NCBI GenBank assembly: GCA_030950365.1
Contig: JAUZRQ010000055.1
Location: forward strand, 1 to 58,211
Source of the DNA: Candidatus Zhuqueibacterota bacterium
GTDB taxonomy: Bacteria > Zhuqueibacterota > Zhuqueibacteria > Zhuqueibacterales > Geothermadaptataceae
Reading direction: 5' to 3'
Length of the DNA stretch: 58,211 nucleotides
This document shows, piece by piece, positions 18,239-28,610 of this stretch. How positions within the stretch are numbered: position 1 is the stretch's first letter; the number at the start of each line of letters is the position of its first letter. The position numbers and the translations under genes are program-made. Below the pieces are notes generated by a model, which was given only the letters and a program-made list of their open reading frames with translations, was not told the DNA's origin and ran no database searches.

Positions 18239-18301
18239 AAACCGGGTGCGATGGTCTCATTCGGTAACTCCCCCTAATCCCGAAGAACCTTCACCCGGTT
18301 T
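18239..18301 (+). other. Long-range hairpin in rpsT 3' region
   Basis: AAACCGGGTG (18239-18248) pairs perfectly with CACCCGGTTT (18292-18301), enclosing about 43 bases that could form smaller stems. It is probably part of the rpsT 3' untranslated region ahead of the main terminator. Confidence 0.5.
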
Positions 18302-18315
18302 CCTTATTTATTATG

Positions 18316-18351
18316 AAAAAGCCGGTGTAATCATGATTACACCGGCTTTTT
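18316..18351. terminator. Bidirectional terminator between rpsT and guaB
   Basis: A perfect 36-bp palindrome: AAAAAGCCGGTGTAATCA and its exact complement, with T-runs on both strands. It lies between convergent genes and should terminate rpsT rightward and guaB leftward. Confidence 0.95.
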
Positions 18352-18372
18352 TTGTTTGTCTTCTTTCGAAAC

Positions 18373-19866
<1,494 letters not shown>

Positions 19867-21414
19867 CTATTCAATCAGATCACGGACCAGCGGATAAATC
19901 CGGTCCTCCCACAGTAAATTTCTGGCTGTTTGAATATCGTCCGCCAGAAATCGATCCTTTTGCATGTAAGCAATCCGCTTTCGCACAAATTCCAGCACCC
20001 GTTGCCCCACCGGTCCGGGCTTTAGCGGCTTGCGGAGGTCCAGACTCTGGCAGGCGCAGATCAGCTCGATGCCCAGCACTGTGGCCAGGTTGTTTAAAAC
20101 TTTATGTGTTTTTACCGCCGCCTGCGCTCCCATCGAGACGTAATCTTCTTTGTTGGCTGAGGTAGGAATGGAATCCACACTGGCGGGATGCGCCAGCACT
20201 TTGTTCTCGCTCACCAGGCTGGCGGCGGTCACCTGAGTGATCATGAAGCCGGAATTGAGGCCGCTTTGGGCGATCAGGAACGCCGGCAAATCGCTGAGAT
20301 TGCTGTCCATCATCAGCGCGATGCGGCGCTCGCTGATGTTGGACAGTTGCGCCGCCAGAATGGCCAAAAAATCCAGGGTCGTGGCGATGGGATGGCCGTG
20401 AAAATTGCCGCCGGAAAGAATGTCGCCCTGCTCGATGAAAATGAGCGGATTGTCCGTGGCGGCATTCATTTCCGTGGTCAGCATGGTTTTCAGATGATTC
20501 AGATGATCAATCACGGCGCCGTGCACCTGCGGCATGCAACGGATGCAGTACGGATCCTGTACGCGGCTGCAGGTCAGATGCGATTCCCGGATGGGGCTGT
20601 TTTCCAGCACGCGGCGCAGCCGCCGCGCCGCCTCGATTTGTCCCGAATAGCCGCGCGCCCGCTGGATGCGCTCGTCGAACGCCACCGGTGTGCCCAGTAC
20701 GGCTTCCGTTGTGAGTCCTCCAATGAGATCGGCGTTGCGCTCGAGCTGGCGCGCTTTGGCCCAATTGATTGCCCCCAGTCCCAGCATGAAATGCGTGCCA
20801 TTAAGCAGCGCCAGTCCTTCCTTGGCCTTGAGCCGGAGCGGCTGCACGCCCGTACGTTTCATGGCCTCCTCGCCCGAAACGGTCTTGCCGTCGATAGTGG
20901 CCCTTCCTCTGCCGATCAGCACCAGTGCGAGATGCGCCAGTGGCGCGAGGTCGCCGGACGCTCCTACCGATCCCTTCTCGGGAATGACCGGCAAAACGTT
21001 GCGGTTCAACAACGCCAATAGCGCGTCCACCACTTCTTCGCGCACGCCGGAAAAGCCTTTGATCAGCGTATTGATTTTGAACAGCAGGATGGCTCGTACC
21101 GCCTCAGGGGGAATGGGATCGCCCACCCCGCAGGCATGGCTCAACACCAGGTTTTCCTGCAGCTCATCAAGATGAGCTGATGAAATCTGCACATCGGAGA
21201 GCTTGCCGAAGCCGGTGTTGATGCCGTAAATGGGCCTGCCGTCGGCCAGTTGCTGCTCCACCACCGCCCGTGCCTGCCGCACCCGCTCTCGCGCCTCATC
21301 GGAAATGACCACAGGAGTCTGGTCATAAATGACCTTCAACGCTTTATCGAAATCGAGGTTTTCTCCGCTTAAAACGATGGTTTCGGACATGGTTGACGAA
21401 CTCATTTCCTGCAT
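19867..21414 (-). CDS. hutH: Histidine ammonia-lyase
   Basis: Deaminates histidine to urocanate. The 515-residue sequence has INTGFGKL, the MIO cofactor-forming Ala-Ser-Gly in [14 protein letters not shown], and the active-site [14 protein letters not shown], all matching histidine rather than phenylalanine ammonia-lyases. ATG 21414 ([12 protein letters not shown]) is supported by GGGGAC upstream and by the promoter position, which makes a start at 21438 impossible if the promoter is right. No other hut gene is adjacent, so the rest of the pathway lies elsewhere or the enzyme works alone. Confidence 0.94.
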   Translation of the reverse strand: MQEMSSSTMSETIVLSGENLDFDKALKVIYDQTPVVISDEARERVRQARAVVEQQLADGRPIYGINTGFGKLSDVQISSAHLDELQENLVLSHACGVGDPIPPEAVRAILLFKINTLIKGFSGVREEVVDALLALLNRNVLPVIPEKGSVGASGDLAPLAHLALVLIGRGRATIDGKTVSGEEAMKRTGVQPLRLKAKEGLALLNGTHFMLGLGAINWAKARQLERNADLIGGLTTEAVLGTPVAFDERIQRARGYSGQIEAARRLRRVLENSPIRESHLTCSRVQDPYCIRCMPQVHGAVIDHLNHLKTMLTTEMNAATDNPLIFIEQGDILSGGNFHGHPIATTLDFLAILAAQLSNISERRIALMMDSNLSDLPAFLIAQSGLNSGFMITQVTAASLVSENKVLAHPASVDSIPTSANKEDYVSMGAQAAVKTHKVLNNLATVLGIELICACQSLDLRKPLKPGPVGQRVLEFVRKRIAYMQKDRFLADDIQTARNLLWEDRIYPLVRDLIE

Positions 21415-21436
21415 TTTGTGTCCCCAAAATTTTTGC

Positions 21437-21465
21437 ATAATAAAAAGATTTTGTCAAAGAAGCAA
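21437..21465 (-). promoter_or_regulatory. Sigma70-type promoter for hutH-guaB
   Basis: Minus strand TTGCTT (21460-21465), a 17-bp spacer and TATTAT (21437-21442). The predicted transcript start near 21430 leaves a short leader before the hutH ATG. It lies downstream of the cytoskeleton operon's terminator, separating the two units. Confidence 0.6.
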
Positions 21466-21527
21466 CTTTTTTAGCTGAGCTTTTTCTAATCGGCAGGATA
21501 AGCCTCCAAACGACCCGAAAAAATAAA

Positions 21528-21562
21528 AAGCCATCTGCCCGAATCAACCGGACAGATGGCTT
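21528..21562 (-). terminator. Intrinsic terminator of the FtsZ/pseudo-HPt operon
   Basis: On the minus strand AGCCATCTG pairs with CAGATGGCT around a loop that itself has CCGG/TCGGG pairing, followed by TTTTTATTTTTT. It lies 25 bases after the stop of the 399-residue HPt-like gene and marks the end of that operon. Confidence 0.92.
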
Positions 21563-21586
21563 GCAGTTCTCCAATCCTGCCGTGCA

Positions 21587-22786
21587 TTAATACATGCCAA
21601 AGACCTTTTTCAATCGGACGATGAACGGTAACCGCGGCGGTTCGCTCATTTCGATATCATCGCCCTCGTAGCCATTATTGAGCCAGTCCTGCTCGCTGTC
21701 CACCTTGTTCATAGCTTTGTTTTCGATTTCCTCCAGCATGTTCCGATATTCAGCAATGGCAGTGACAGGGATCCTTTTCTTTTGTAGCAGTTCGCGAACC
21801 ACTTGGCTGCCTTCGCGAATGGCTGCAATCACTTCCAGTCGCACCCAGTCGTTTTCCAGATAATCCATGGCCACACGGGTCAGCGGCTGCACAATTTCCC
21901 GAAAAAATTTAAATTGTTCTTCAAAACTGATTGCTTCCAGCTCTTGAAGACCGGCCTTGATGTCATCGATGGCCTCGTCCAATTCAATGCCAGTTTCGGC
22001 ACGGCCGATGCTGTCCTCGAGATTATCCAGGATGCCATGCAAGCGAGCCTGGTCCGCCTGATTCAGGTCATCGGCAAGATACCGATATTCGCCTTCGAGA
22101 AAAGCCTCCACATGGTCGGCCTCTACCGCCGGGCTTTCTTCTTCCGACGCCAGATTGTCCACCTCATTTGCCACCGCCTCCTCGTCCAGCGCCGGATCGG
22201 AGCTGTTTTCGGACGGGGCCAGGATTTTGGGCTCTTGTGGCAGCGCGGTGAACTCATGAATTTCGAACAGACTCTCGCCGTTTTTGTGCGGCATCACCTT
22301 GTTCCGGATCGGTTCGCTCAGCACATCATCGTTTTCACCGTCTTCGCCCGGCATCAAATCATCGATACGGTAATCCATATCGATGCGCGCCCGATCGATC
22401 AAATCCTGCGTGGCCAGCGGATCGGTCAGCTCGACCACCTCTTTCAAAGCCTCTAAGGCTTTCATCAGCTTCGGCCGAACTTCTTCGATGGTCTCGCTGC
22501 CTTTTTGCGCACAGTAGCGTGCAGCCACAAACATCGTTTCGGCAATGGCTTCCACGCCTTCATAACCATGGATCATTCCTAAATCCATGATTTGCATGCA
22601 ATTGTTCAAAATGGTTTTGATGTTGTCATCGAAATGGCCGTTCTGGTCAATCGACGACAATGCCAGCTCGAGTTGCTCGATTTTGCTGTTGACCTGTTCC
22701 AAATAGAACTCATCGAGCTTGACGTCGTCCTGATGTTCCTGTCTATCTGGAATGGCGTACGATTGCATAAGGGTATCCTTAAGCAT
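21587..22786 (-). CDS. Pseudo-HPt domain protein (399 aa)
   Basis: Unrecognised as a whole. Residues about 25-125 form a four-helix HPt/CheA-P1-like domain, but the segment that normally reads HSLKGSAGMLGF is MQIMDLGMIHGY, so the phospho-accepting His is Met. The same MIHGYxxVExxA motif recurs in the 876-residue neighbour, showing common descent. The middle (about 150-225) is acidic linker; about 228-375 is a second helical domain. It is last in the row, 74 bp after FtsZ, with AGGAG upstream of the ATG, and is followed by a terminator. A phosphorylation-independent adaptor, comparable to the degenerate HPt of FimL, is the likeliest role. Confidence 0.75.
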   Translation of the reverse strand: MLKDTLMQSYAIPDRQEHQDDVKLDEFYLEQVNSKIEQLELALSSIDQNGHFDDNIKTILNNCMQIMDLGMIHGYEGVEAIAETMFVAARYCAQKGSETIEEVRPKLMKALEALKEVVELTDPLATQDLIDRARIDMDYRIDDLMPGEDGENDDVLSEPIRNKVMPHKNGESLFEIHEFTALPQEPKILAPSENSSDPALDEEAVANEVDNLASEEESPAVEADHVEAFLEGEYRYLADDLNQADQARLHGILDNLEDSIGRAETGIELDEAIDDIKAGLQELEAISFEEQFKFFREIVQPLTRVAMDYLENDWVRLEVIAAIREGSQVVRELLQKKRIPVTAIAEYRNMLEEIENKAMNKVDSEQDWLNNGYEGDDIEMSEPPRLPFIVRLKKVFGMY

Positions 22787-22860
22787 TGAGTTTTCTCCTG
22801 ATTCAATACAGACCCCATCTTCCTGATACGGCAGCGTAGCCCTTGCGGGCTCAAATCCCG

Positions 22861-24621
22861 TTAATTCTGCAACTCTTCGCGATCGTCGCTAAGCAGGTGC
22901 TTCACATAGTTGACCACTTCCCCGACTTTTCCCTTTTTATCAATGGGATCGTCTCCATCCACCGCGATCGACGACGCGTCCGCATCCGGCTGTGTCGATG
23001 ATTCGGCTCCGTCCTGAAGCAGCGATTCCGCCGAAGGTTCCTCATCGGTCTGCCCAAGAAGATGTTTGATTTGGTCGATGATTTTACGTGCTTCTTTCAG
23101 CGCATCTTGATCTTCATAAATCAACCCTTGAAATACCACCACCCCATCTTTTAGCAGTTCAATCATGTCCTGCGTCAGCTTAACCTCGTCATGAAGCAGC
23201 GCATGGACAAGCGCTTCTACGGCCTCTGCTAAATAAGATATATGGTTAAAGGCGAACAATTGCGCAGAATTGTTTAACGCCGTGGCCGCATTTTTGATAT
23301 CGCGTAATGCCCGGGAGTTGTCGCCGTGCTCGTGCAACTGATTGACCGCCTCGTCCAGAATCTTCATATCGGGCTCGGTCTCTTCCTCGAAAATCTTATT
23401 AAACACGGGCCGGTCCACGCTGCTTTCATCGGACGTTCGGGATTTGGCTTCGAAGGGATCGGCCAGGGCCGTATCCGAGGAAACGAAATCTTGCTGGCTT
23501 TCTGGTTCAGCGGCCGAGCTTTCATACGCACCGGCAGCAGAGCCGTGATCCGCCGTGGCGGAATGGCCGAAACTCTGACGCGTCACACCCTGCTGTCCGT
23601 CCTCTCGCAGCCCTGTGACAATCAGCATCACCCGAATCGTTTTTTCGAGGGACGGATCCATCCGCGTGCCCCAGATCACTTTCGCGGCCGGGTCCAGCTT
23701 TTCGGCCACGACCTTCATGATCACGCGCGCATCCTTGAGGCTCATGTCGTTGCCACCGGCGATATGAATCAGAGCGGACTTGGCGCCGGTGATATCCACA
23801 TCCAGCAGCGGATTTTGCAGCGCCATTTCCACCGCTTCGATGGCCTTGTTCTCGGAGCTGCTTTCGCCGAGACCGATCATCGCCGTGCCGCCGTTTTGCA
23901 TGACCGCCCGAATATCGGCAAAATCGAGGTTCACCAGGCCCTTTTCCGTGACCAGCTCGGAGATGCCTTTGACTGCGTTTGCCAGAATTTCATCGGCCAC
24001 CTTAAACGCCTGGTTCAGCGGCAAATCCGGTGCGATTTCCAGCAGCCGGTCATTCTGCACCACGATCACCGTATCGGAGTGCGCGCGCAGCTTTTCCAGG
24101 CCTTCACGCGCATTTTCCCAGCGCATGACCCCTTCTTCAGTGAAGGGTAACGTCACCACGGCGATCGTCAGTGCACCGAGATTGCGGGCGATTTCCGCCA
24201 CCACCGGAGCACTGCCCGTACCGGTGCCGCCGCCGAGACCGCAGGTCACGAATACCAGGTCGGATTCCTTTAAATGTTCCTCGATTTCGGTCTGGCTTTC
24301 GCGCGCCGATTTTTCACCGATTTCTGGATTGGAGCCGGCGCCGAGCCCGTTGGTAATCTCCCGGCCGATCAGAATCTTTTCGTCGGCATCGGCATACAGC
24401 AAATCCTGTGCATCGGTATTAACAGCCACGGCCACCACGCCGGAGACCCCGACTTCCAGCAGACGGGTCAGGGTGTTATTGCCGGCACCGCCGCAGCCAA
24501 CCACTTTAATGCGCGTGCGGTGCGAACTCAGCAGGCTTTCGATCTCTTTATCTTTTTCCGTCAGCTTCCGCGTTGATTTGGATTTGCGTTCCTGAGTCGC
24601 GCTGTTGATCAAGGATTCCAT
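22861..24621 (-). CDS. Archaeal-type FtsZ with C-terminal pseudo-HPt domain
   Basis: A tubulin-superfamily GTPase of 586 residues. The core (about 36-338) carries IKVVGCGGAGNNTLTRL, NTDAQDLLYADADEKILIG, the signature CGLGGGTGTGSAPVVAEIA (127-145) and the T7 loop NLDFADI (231-237) with both catalytic Asp. CGLGGGTGTGSAP and the GCGGAGNNT start are the archaeal FtsZ forms; bacterial FtsZ has GMGGGTGTGAAP and GVGGGGGN. The usual C-terminal peptide for FtsA/ZipA is absent. After an acidic linker (340-415), residues about 416-522 resemble an HPt domain: TALNNSAQLFAF replaces HSLKGSAGMLGF, so the His is Thr. Probably a second, specialised FtsZ rather than the divisome one. Domain assignment of the tail is inference. 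Confidence 0.9.
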   Translation of the reverse strand: MESLINSATQERKSKSTRKLTEKDKEIESLLSSHRTRIKVVGCGGAGNNTLTRLLEVGVSGVVAVAVNTDAQDLLYADADEKILIGREITNGLGAGSNPEIGEKSARESQTEIEEHLKESDLVFVTCGLGGGTGTGSAPVVAEIARNLGALTIAVVTLPFTEEGVMRWENAREGLEKLRAHSDTVIVVQNDRLLEIAPDLPLNQAFKVADEILANAVKGISELVTEKGLVNLDFADIRAVMQNGGTAMIGLGESSSENKAIEAVEMALQNPLLDVDITGAKSALIHIAGGNDMSLKDARVIMKVVAEKLDPAAKVIWGTRMDPSLEKTIRVMLIVTGLREDGQQGVTRQSFGHSATADHGSAAGAYESSAAEPESQQDFVSSDTALADPFEAKSRTSDESSVDRPVFNKIFEEETEPDMKILDEAVNQLHEHGDNSRALRDIKNAATALNNSAQLFAFNHISYLAEAVEALVHALLHDEVKLTQDMIELLKDGVVVFQGLIYEDQDALKEARKIIDQIKHLLGQTDEEPSAESLLQDGAESSTQPDADASSIAVDGDDPIDKKGKVGEVVNYVKHLLSDDREELQN

Positions 24622-24728
24622 TCCTTTCCAGTCTCCTGAAATGTTTGTTGCATTTTCCCTGCTTGACTCTTACCCTATTCAGTTCATTGTGGCCATGCAG
24701 TCTGTGAGCCGCTGCAGGCACAGCCAGA

Positions 24729-27359
24729 TCAATCTTCCAACCCCAGCAAATCCGAATCGTCGTTCATCAAGAAATCCAGATTCTCTATGGAGTTGGTAAA
24801 AGACGTATTTTGGGATTCCGCATGTCGAGCCGCCCGTGCACTCTCTTTTCCGCTGAGCTTGAGCTGGCCCTGGCGTGGCTTCACCGTCGCATCTTGCCCG
24901 GCCGCTGGTTTCATTACCGCCGGTCTGGTAACCAAATTGGAGGCTACTTTCTGCATGTCAGTTATGCAACGCAATATTTCTTTTTCAACCTCTTGAAAAC
25001 GAGAAGCCTCTATATCCTGATTATCGGCAATCTCGCTCAAAAAGGTTAAACCTTTTGCCACATGCACCAACACAACACTTTCTACCATAAGGGAACGCTG
25101 CAGCACAAGACTGGCCAGTTCTTCCACATAGCCAGGCAGTCGGGCCAGTAAATCCAGGCCGAGTTTCTGCGCCAGGCCCTTAAGCGAGTAACAAGTCAAT
25201 TCCAAATTCTCCCAGGCCAGCCGGTCCTGCGGACTTTTCTCGAGCTGCGCCAGGGCTTCAGAGGCCACGCGGAAATACAATTTTGCTTCGCGGCGAAACT
25301 CCCGAATCGCCGAATCGACGGTGGCGGTTTCAGACGCTTCGTCAAAGCTGGCCAGCTTCTGCAGATAATCTTGCAGGGTTGCGCCTTTCACGCTTTGCTG
25401 CGTCGTCGTTTCCTGCTTGCTCGATTCGGCACGATGGCCGGCTACCTCTTGAATCAATTGGATCAATTCGGGATCATCCTCGCCCGGCAGCGGCAAATCC
25501 TCCTCGGGTGACGGCGCTGCACCTTGCCAATCGGCCGCATCGCCTTCATGATCCTGCCCGGCTTTCGCCAATGGTTCCGGCTCAAGGCGATCTTCCTGCA
25601 TTTCAAACTTATCGAAGGTTTCGATCGCCGGCATGTCTTCCGCCTGCCCGTCGATGTTTTCTGTTGGTTGGTCTTGCAAATCGGATGGACCCGATCTGCG
25701 GCCAAACGCTTCGGACAGGTCTGCTTTGGTAAGCGGTTCCTGCGCGGAATGGCCTTCCTCCGCCGCTGGTGTTTCTGTCGTGGTATCCGCATCGGCTTGT
25801 GCCGCATTCTGTTGCGATGGCGTTGCTGCCGGTGATTCCTGTTCAGCCGGCCGCTGCTGTTCGACGATCCGGGCCAGGTCCACCGAAGGTTCACCAGCGA
25901 CAGTGTATTCAAAGGCAAACGGCGTCAGCATGGCTTTATTGAGGGCCTGCACGAATTCGCGCACGGTCTGATCCAACTCCGGTTCATCCTGCATGCGCAT
26001 CGCCGCATCGATTTTGACCGGGAAATCCTGCAACAAATGCACCAGCGACTCGGTGATCGGCTTGCGCTCGCGCCTCAGGCGATCGATCAGCGCCTGCCCT
26101 TTGCGTGCCATGTCTTCCACTTCCTGATAGCCATGAATCATGGCAGATTCGCGGATATCCAGCAGAGCCCGCCGCAACTGTTTGAGCGCTTTCTGCGGAA
26201 ACCGGCCGGCCTGGCACTGTGCGGCGGCCAGGCGCACGGTATCGACAAGTGATTGAATTTCCCGCGCGAATAAGCTGGCCAGCCCTTCGGGCTCGGCGAT
26301 GGGAAGGGCAGGTTCCGGTGCGGTTGGCTCCGCTTGCGCCTCCAACGCCGATACCGGTTCCTGCTCATCCGTTTGGCGCTCTTCCGACTTCCCGGGAGGC
26401 GCCAGTAAATCCTCGGCCAGGCTTTCGGATGGAAAATCCTGCTGCAGTTCCAACCGCATAGACGGCTTCTCGGCCTTTTCTTCGTCTCTGGCCTCCGCAG
26501 GTTGCGTCCGCTGTTCTTTGTCCGGTGCTGGCATCTCGGCTTCGTTAGACCACGGTGACGAGGTAAGGCTTTCCGCATCAATCGGTGCTAGTTCATCGGC
26601 TATATCGGGATCAGCCGTCTCGCTCTCCGTCGGCTCGGGAATTGGAGAAAATCCGTCTTTGCCGTTTTGGTCTTCGAATGCATTGAACACCAGCTCATCC
26701 GCAGCTTCAAGACTGGTTTGATCCGCCGACGATGGTTGTTTTTCTTCGATGATCACCGAACTTAGATTCGACTCTGCGCCCTGAACCGCTTCCGCCTCTT
26801 GCGAGTCTTCAGACGACAGGGCTGCCTTTTTCTGGGGGTCATCCTCATCAAGCAACTCGGGCATATCATCGAAGGTTTCCACCACCGACTCGTTAAGTTC
26901 CATGATTTTGGCATCGGTAAGCGGGGCCGCCTCTGCCAGGGTTTGATCCAAATGCATCAGCCCGAGCAGCCGCTTCTTTTCCACAGGATCATGCAGCACG
27001 TCGATGAGTACCTCGACGAAATCATGCGCCAGTCCTTCGATAATCTGCTTCATTTCATCCGGAGCCAGGCCCGGCTGATACAGATGATGCAAACTTTCGT
27101 CGAGGGTGTGATGGAAGTCCTGAAAACGGGTAAGAATTTGCAAGGCAGCGAGGTCTTGCTCCGGTTGCGAACTATCCACCAGACGCTGCATCACCTGGCC
27201 GATGAGCAGATAATCGTCTTCAGAGATGTCCGCGGCGATATGATCCATATCCTGGAGCTGTGTGCTCAGACAGAGGAAAAAATAACTACGTGGATTGAAA
27301 AATCGTCGAATCAGTTCTTTTCGAAAGTCCTGAAACGATTGTGATTGGCTTTTCGGCAT
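24729..27359 (-). CDS. Large acidic protein with two pseudo-HPt domains
   Basis: 876 residues, soluble, unrecognised as a whole. Residues 1-170 are helical. Low-complexity acidic and Pro/Glu/Ala-rich linkers fill about 175-365 and 480-680. An HPt-like domain at about 365-470 has DIRESAMIHGYQEVEDMA where an active one has HSLKGSAGMLGFEELAELA. A second at about 685-800 has LTCYSLKGLAQKLGLDLLA, an almost canonical HPt core with Tyr in place of His. The acidic C-terminus (NLDFLMNDDSDLLGLED) could be a docking peptide. GAGGG precedes the ATG. It sits directly upstream of FtsZ and shares its domain type, suggesting heterotypic association. FimV/FimL or CheA-P1 scaffolds are the nearest analogy. Confidence 0.75.
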   Translation of the reverse strand: MPKSQSQSFQDFRKELIRRFFNPRSYFFLCLSTQLQDMDHIAADISEDDYLLIGQVMQRLVDSSQPEQDLAALQILTRFQDFHHTLDESLHHLYQPGLAPDEMKQIIEGLAHDFVEVLIDVLHDPVEKKRLLGLMHLDQTLAEAAPLTDAKIMELNESVVETFDDMPELLDEDDPQKKAALSSEDSQEAEAVQGAESNLSSVIIEEKQPSSADQTSLEAADELVFNAFEDQNGKDGFSPIPEPTESETADPDIADELAPIDAESLTSSPWSNEAEMPAPDKEQRTQPAEARDEEKAEKPSMRLELQQDFPSESLAEDLLAPPGKSEERQTDEQEPVSALEAQAEPTAPEPALPIAEPEGLASLFAREIQSLVDTVRLAAAQCQAGRFPQKALKQLRRALLDIRESAMIHGYQEVEDMARKGQALIDRLRRERKPITESLVHLLQDFPVKIDAAMRMQDEPELDQTVREFVQALNKAMLTPFAFEYTVAGEPSVDLARIVEQQRPAEQESPAATPSQQNAAQADADTTTETPAAEEGHSAQEPLTKADLSEAFGRRSGPSDLQDQPTENIDGQAEDMPAIETFDKFEMQEDRLEPEPLAKAGQDHEGDAADWQGAAPSPEEDLPLPGEDDPELIQLIQEVAGHRAESSKQETTTQQSVKGATLQDYLQKLASFDEASETATVDSAIREFRREAKLYFRVASEALAQLEKSPQDRLAWENLELTCYSLKGLAQKLGLDLLARLPGYVEELASLVLQRSLMVESVVLVHVAKGLTFLSEIADNQDIEASRFQEVEKEILRCITDMQKVASNLVTRPAVMKPAAGQDATVKPRQGQLKLSGKESARAARHAESQNTSFTNSIENLDFLMNDDSDLLGLED

Positions 27360-27412
27360 GATTGCCCTCGTGATGTCAACCTTAGTTGTGTGCAGCCGAA
27401 AAAACAGCGAAA

Positions 27413-27456
27413 GGGCCCGGCTTACATGTACGCACAGCCTCTTTGCCGCCGGGCCC
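27413..27456 (-). terminator. Hairpin between transglycosylase and pseudo-HPt genes
   Basis: Minus strand GGGCCCGGC pairs with GCCGGGCCC across a 26-base loop, then CTTTCGCTGTTTTTT. The U-run is interrupted, so it may be a leaky terminator or an mRNA-processing hairpin that lowers expression of the cytoskeletal genes relative to the first four. Confidence 0.5.
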
Positions 27457-27479
27457 CGATTGCAGACGGTATGGCGACA

Positions 27480-28175
27480 TTAATTGGTGTATTCCTGATA
27501 GAGCTTCAAAATGGCGGGCACGTAACCGCGGGTTTCTTCCCACAACACACGGTCATCCTTACCTTTTTGCAGCCAGAGCGCCGCGCGGCGTTCGCCTCCG
27601 TTGTAGGCCGCCAATCCGCCTTCGATATTATACATGCTAATCAAGGTGCTCAAATAGCGACATCCAAGGCGAATATTGTACACAGGATCGAACAGCACGT
27701 CCTCGGCGCTGGTCCATGGGATGCCTTCAGATTCTGCCAGAAACATGCCCGTCGCCGGCATGATCTGCATCAGGCCCATGGCTCCGGCCCGGGACACGAT
27801 TTTCGGATTCCAGGTAAACGCCGACTCGTGCGTAATCGTGGCGCAGATCAAATCCACATCCAGATTGGAATACTTCACGCTCATCTCGTAAATCTCATTC
27901 GCAATGTTATATTTCATCTCCGCCGGCATCGACTTGTTGTACCGATCAATAAGCGCAATGACTTTCTGAATGTAATATTGCCGCACGCTATCTACGTTTA
28001 AGGCGGCTTTCAATTCGATCAGTGCGCTTTCGATTTCACTCAGACGTTGAGTGGCTTTGTCCAGCGTAAAAAATTTGAATGAAAAACTCACCAGGGTCAG
28101 GGATGTAATCACAATAAAGGTCACGAGAATGACCATTTTTCCAAAACGGCCACGCTCCTTTACCGCTTTTTTCAT
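27480..28175 (-). CDS. Membrane-anchored SLT-type lytic transglycosylase
   Basis: Cleaves peptidoglycan glycan strands in the periplasm. About 231 residues: an N-terminal uncleaved signal anchor (MVILVTFIVITSLTLVSFSF), a coiled segment (about 45-90), and an SLT domain with catalytic Glu in THESAFTWNPKIVS, the GAMGLMQIMPATG motif, RLGCRYL and LAAYNGGE. The start (MKKAVKERGRF) follows GGAGGAG by six bases. Its position between a CheY-like gene and the pseudo-HPt/FtsZ genes, with 21-bp spacing upstream, ties cell-wall remodelling to the system. Confidence 0.92.
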   Translation of the reverse strand: MKKAVKERGRFGKMVILVTFIVITSLTLVSFSFKFFTLDKATQRLSEIESALIELKAALNVDSVRQYYIQKVIALIDRYNKSMPAEMKYNIANEIYEMSVKYSNLDVDLICATITHESAFTWNPKIVSRAGAMGLMQIMPATGMFLAESEGIPWTSAEDVLFDPVYNIRLGCRYLSTLISMYNIEGGLAAYNGGERRAALWLQKGKDDRVLWEETRGYVPAILKLYQEYTN

Positions 28176-28196
28176 ACCATGCTCCTCCATGGGGTC

Positions 28197-28592
28197 TTAA
28201 TTCGTGACTGACTCCACCTGTGTGGGAATATCGGTCGCTTGTGGGGTGTTGTTCAGGGTCTTCAGCAGATCGTCGAGATCGATGGGTTTGCTAAACACCT
28301 TTTCAACCCCAATTTCCTCAGCCTTTTGCATCAGCTCGGGATTGGAATAGGCCGTCACCAGCAGAAAGCGCATGGGCTTGCCGCGCTGTCTTACCGCCTG
28401 GCACACTTCCAGCCCATTCAAATCGGGCAGGCAATAATCACACAGAACCACCTGAACCTCTTCCTGGTTCAGCAGTTCCAGCCCCTGATTGCCGGACGAG
28501 GTGCCGATCACCTCAAATCCTTCGTATTCCAGCAGTTTTTCCAGTCCAAGCAGGGTGTTTTCATCGTCCTCAATGAGCAAAACTCGTTTCAC
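28197..28592 (-). CDS. Single-domain response regulator (CheY-like)
   Basis: 131 residues, one receiver domain. Acidic pocket Glu8-Asp9-Asp10, phospho-acceptor Asp52 (LCDYCLPDLNG), Thr in LLVTAY and Lys in VFSKPI are all present, so it should be phosphorylated. There is no output domain; a 20-residue tail follows. As in CheY, it should act by binding a partner. The nearby HPt-like domains lack His and cannot donate phosphate, but could be docking targets. It is 18 bp after parA. Confidence 0.93.
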   Translation of the reverse strand: MKRVLLIEDDENTLLGLEKLLEYEGFEVIGTSSGNQGLELLNQEEVQVVLCDYCLPDLNGLEVCQAVRQRGKPMRFLLVTAYSNPELMQKAEEIGVEKVFSKPIDLDDLLKTLNNTPQATDIPTQVESVTN

Positions 28593-28610
28593 CGTGCCGC
28601 TCCTTCGCGC

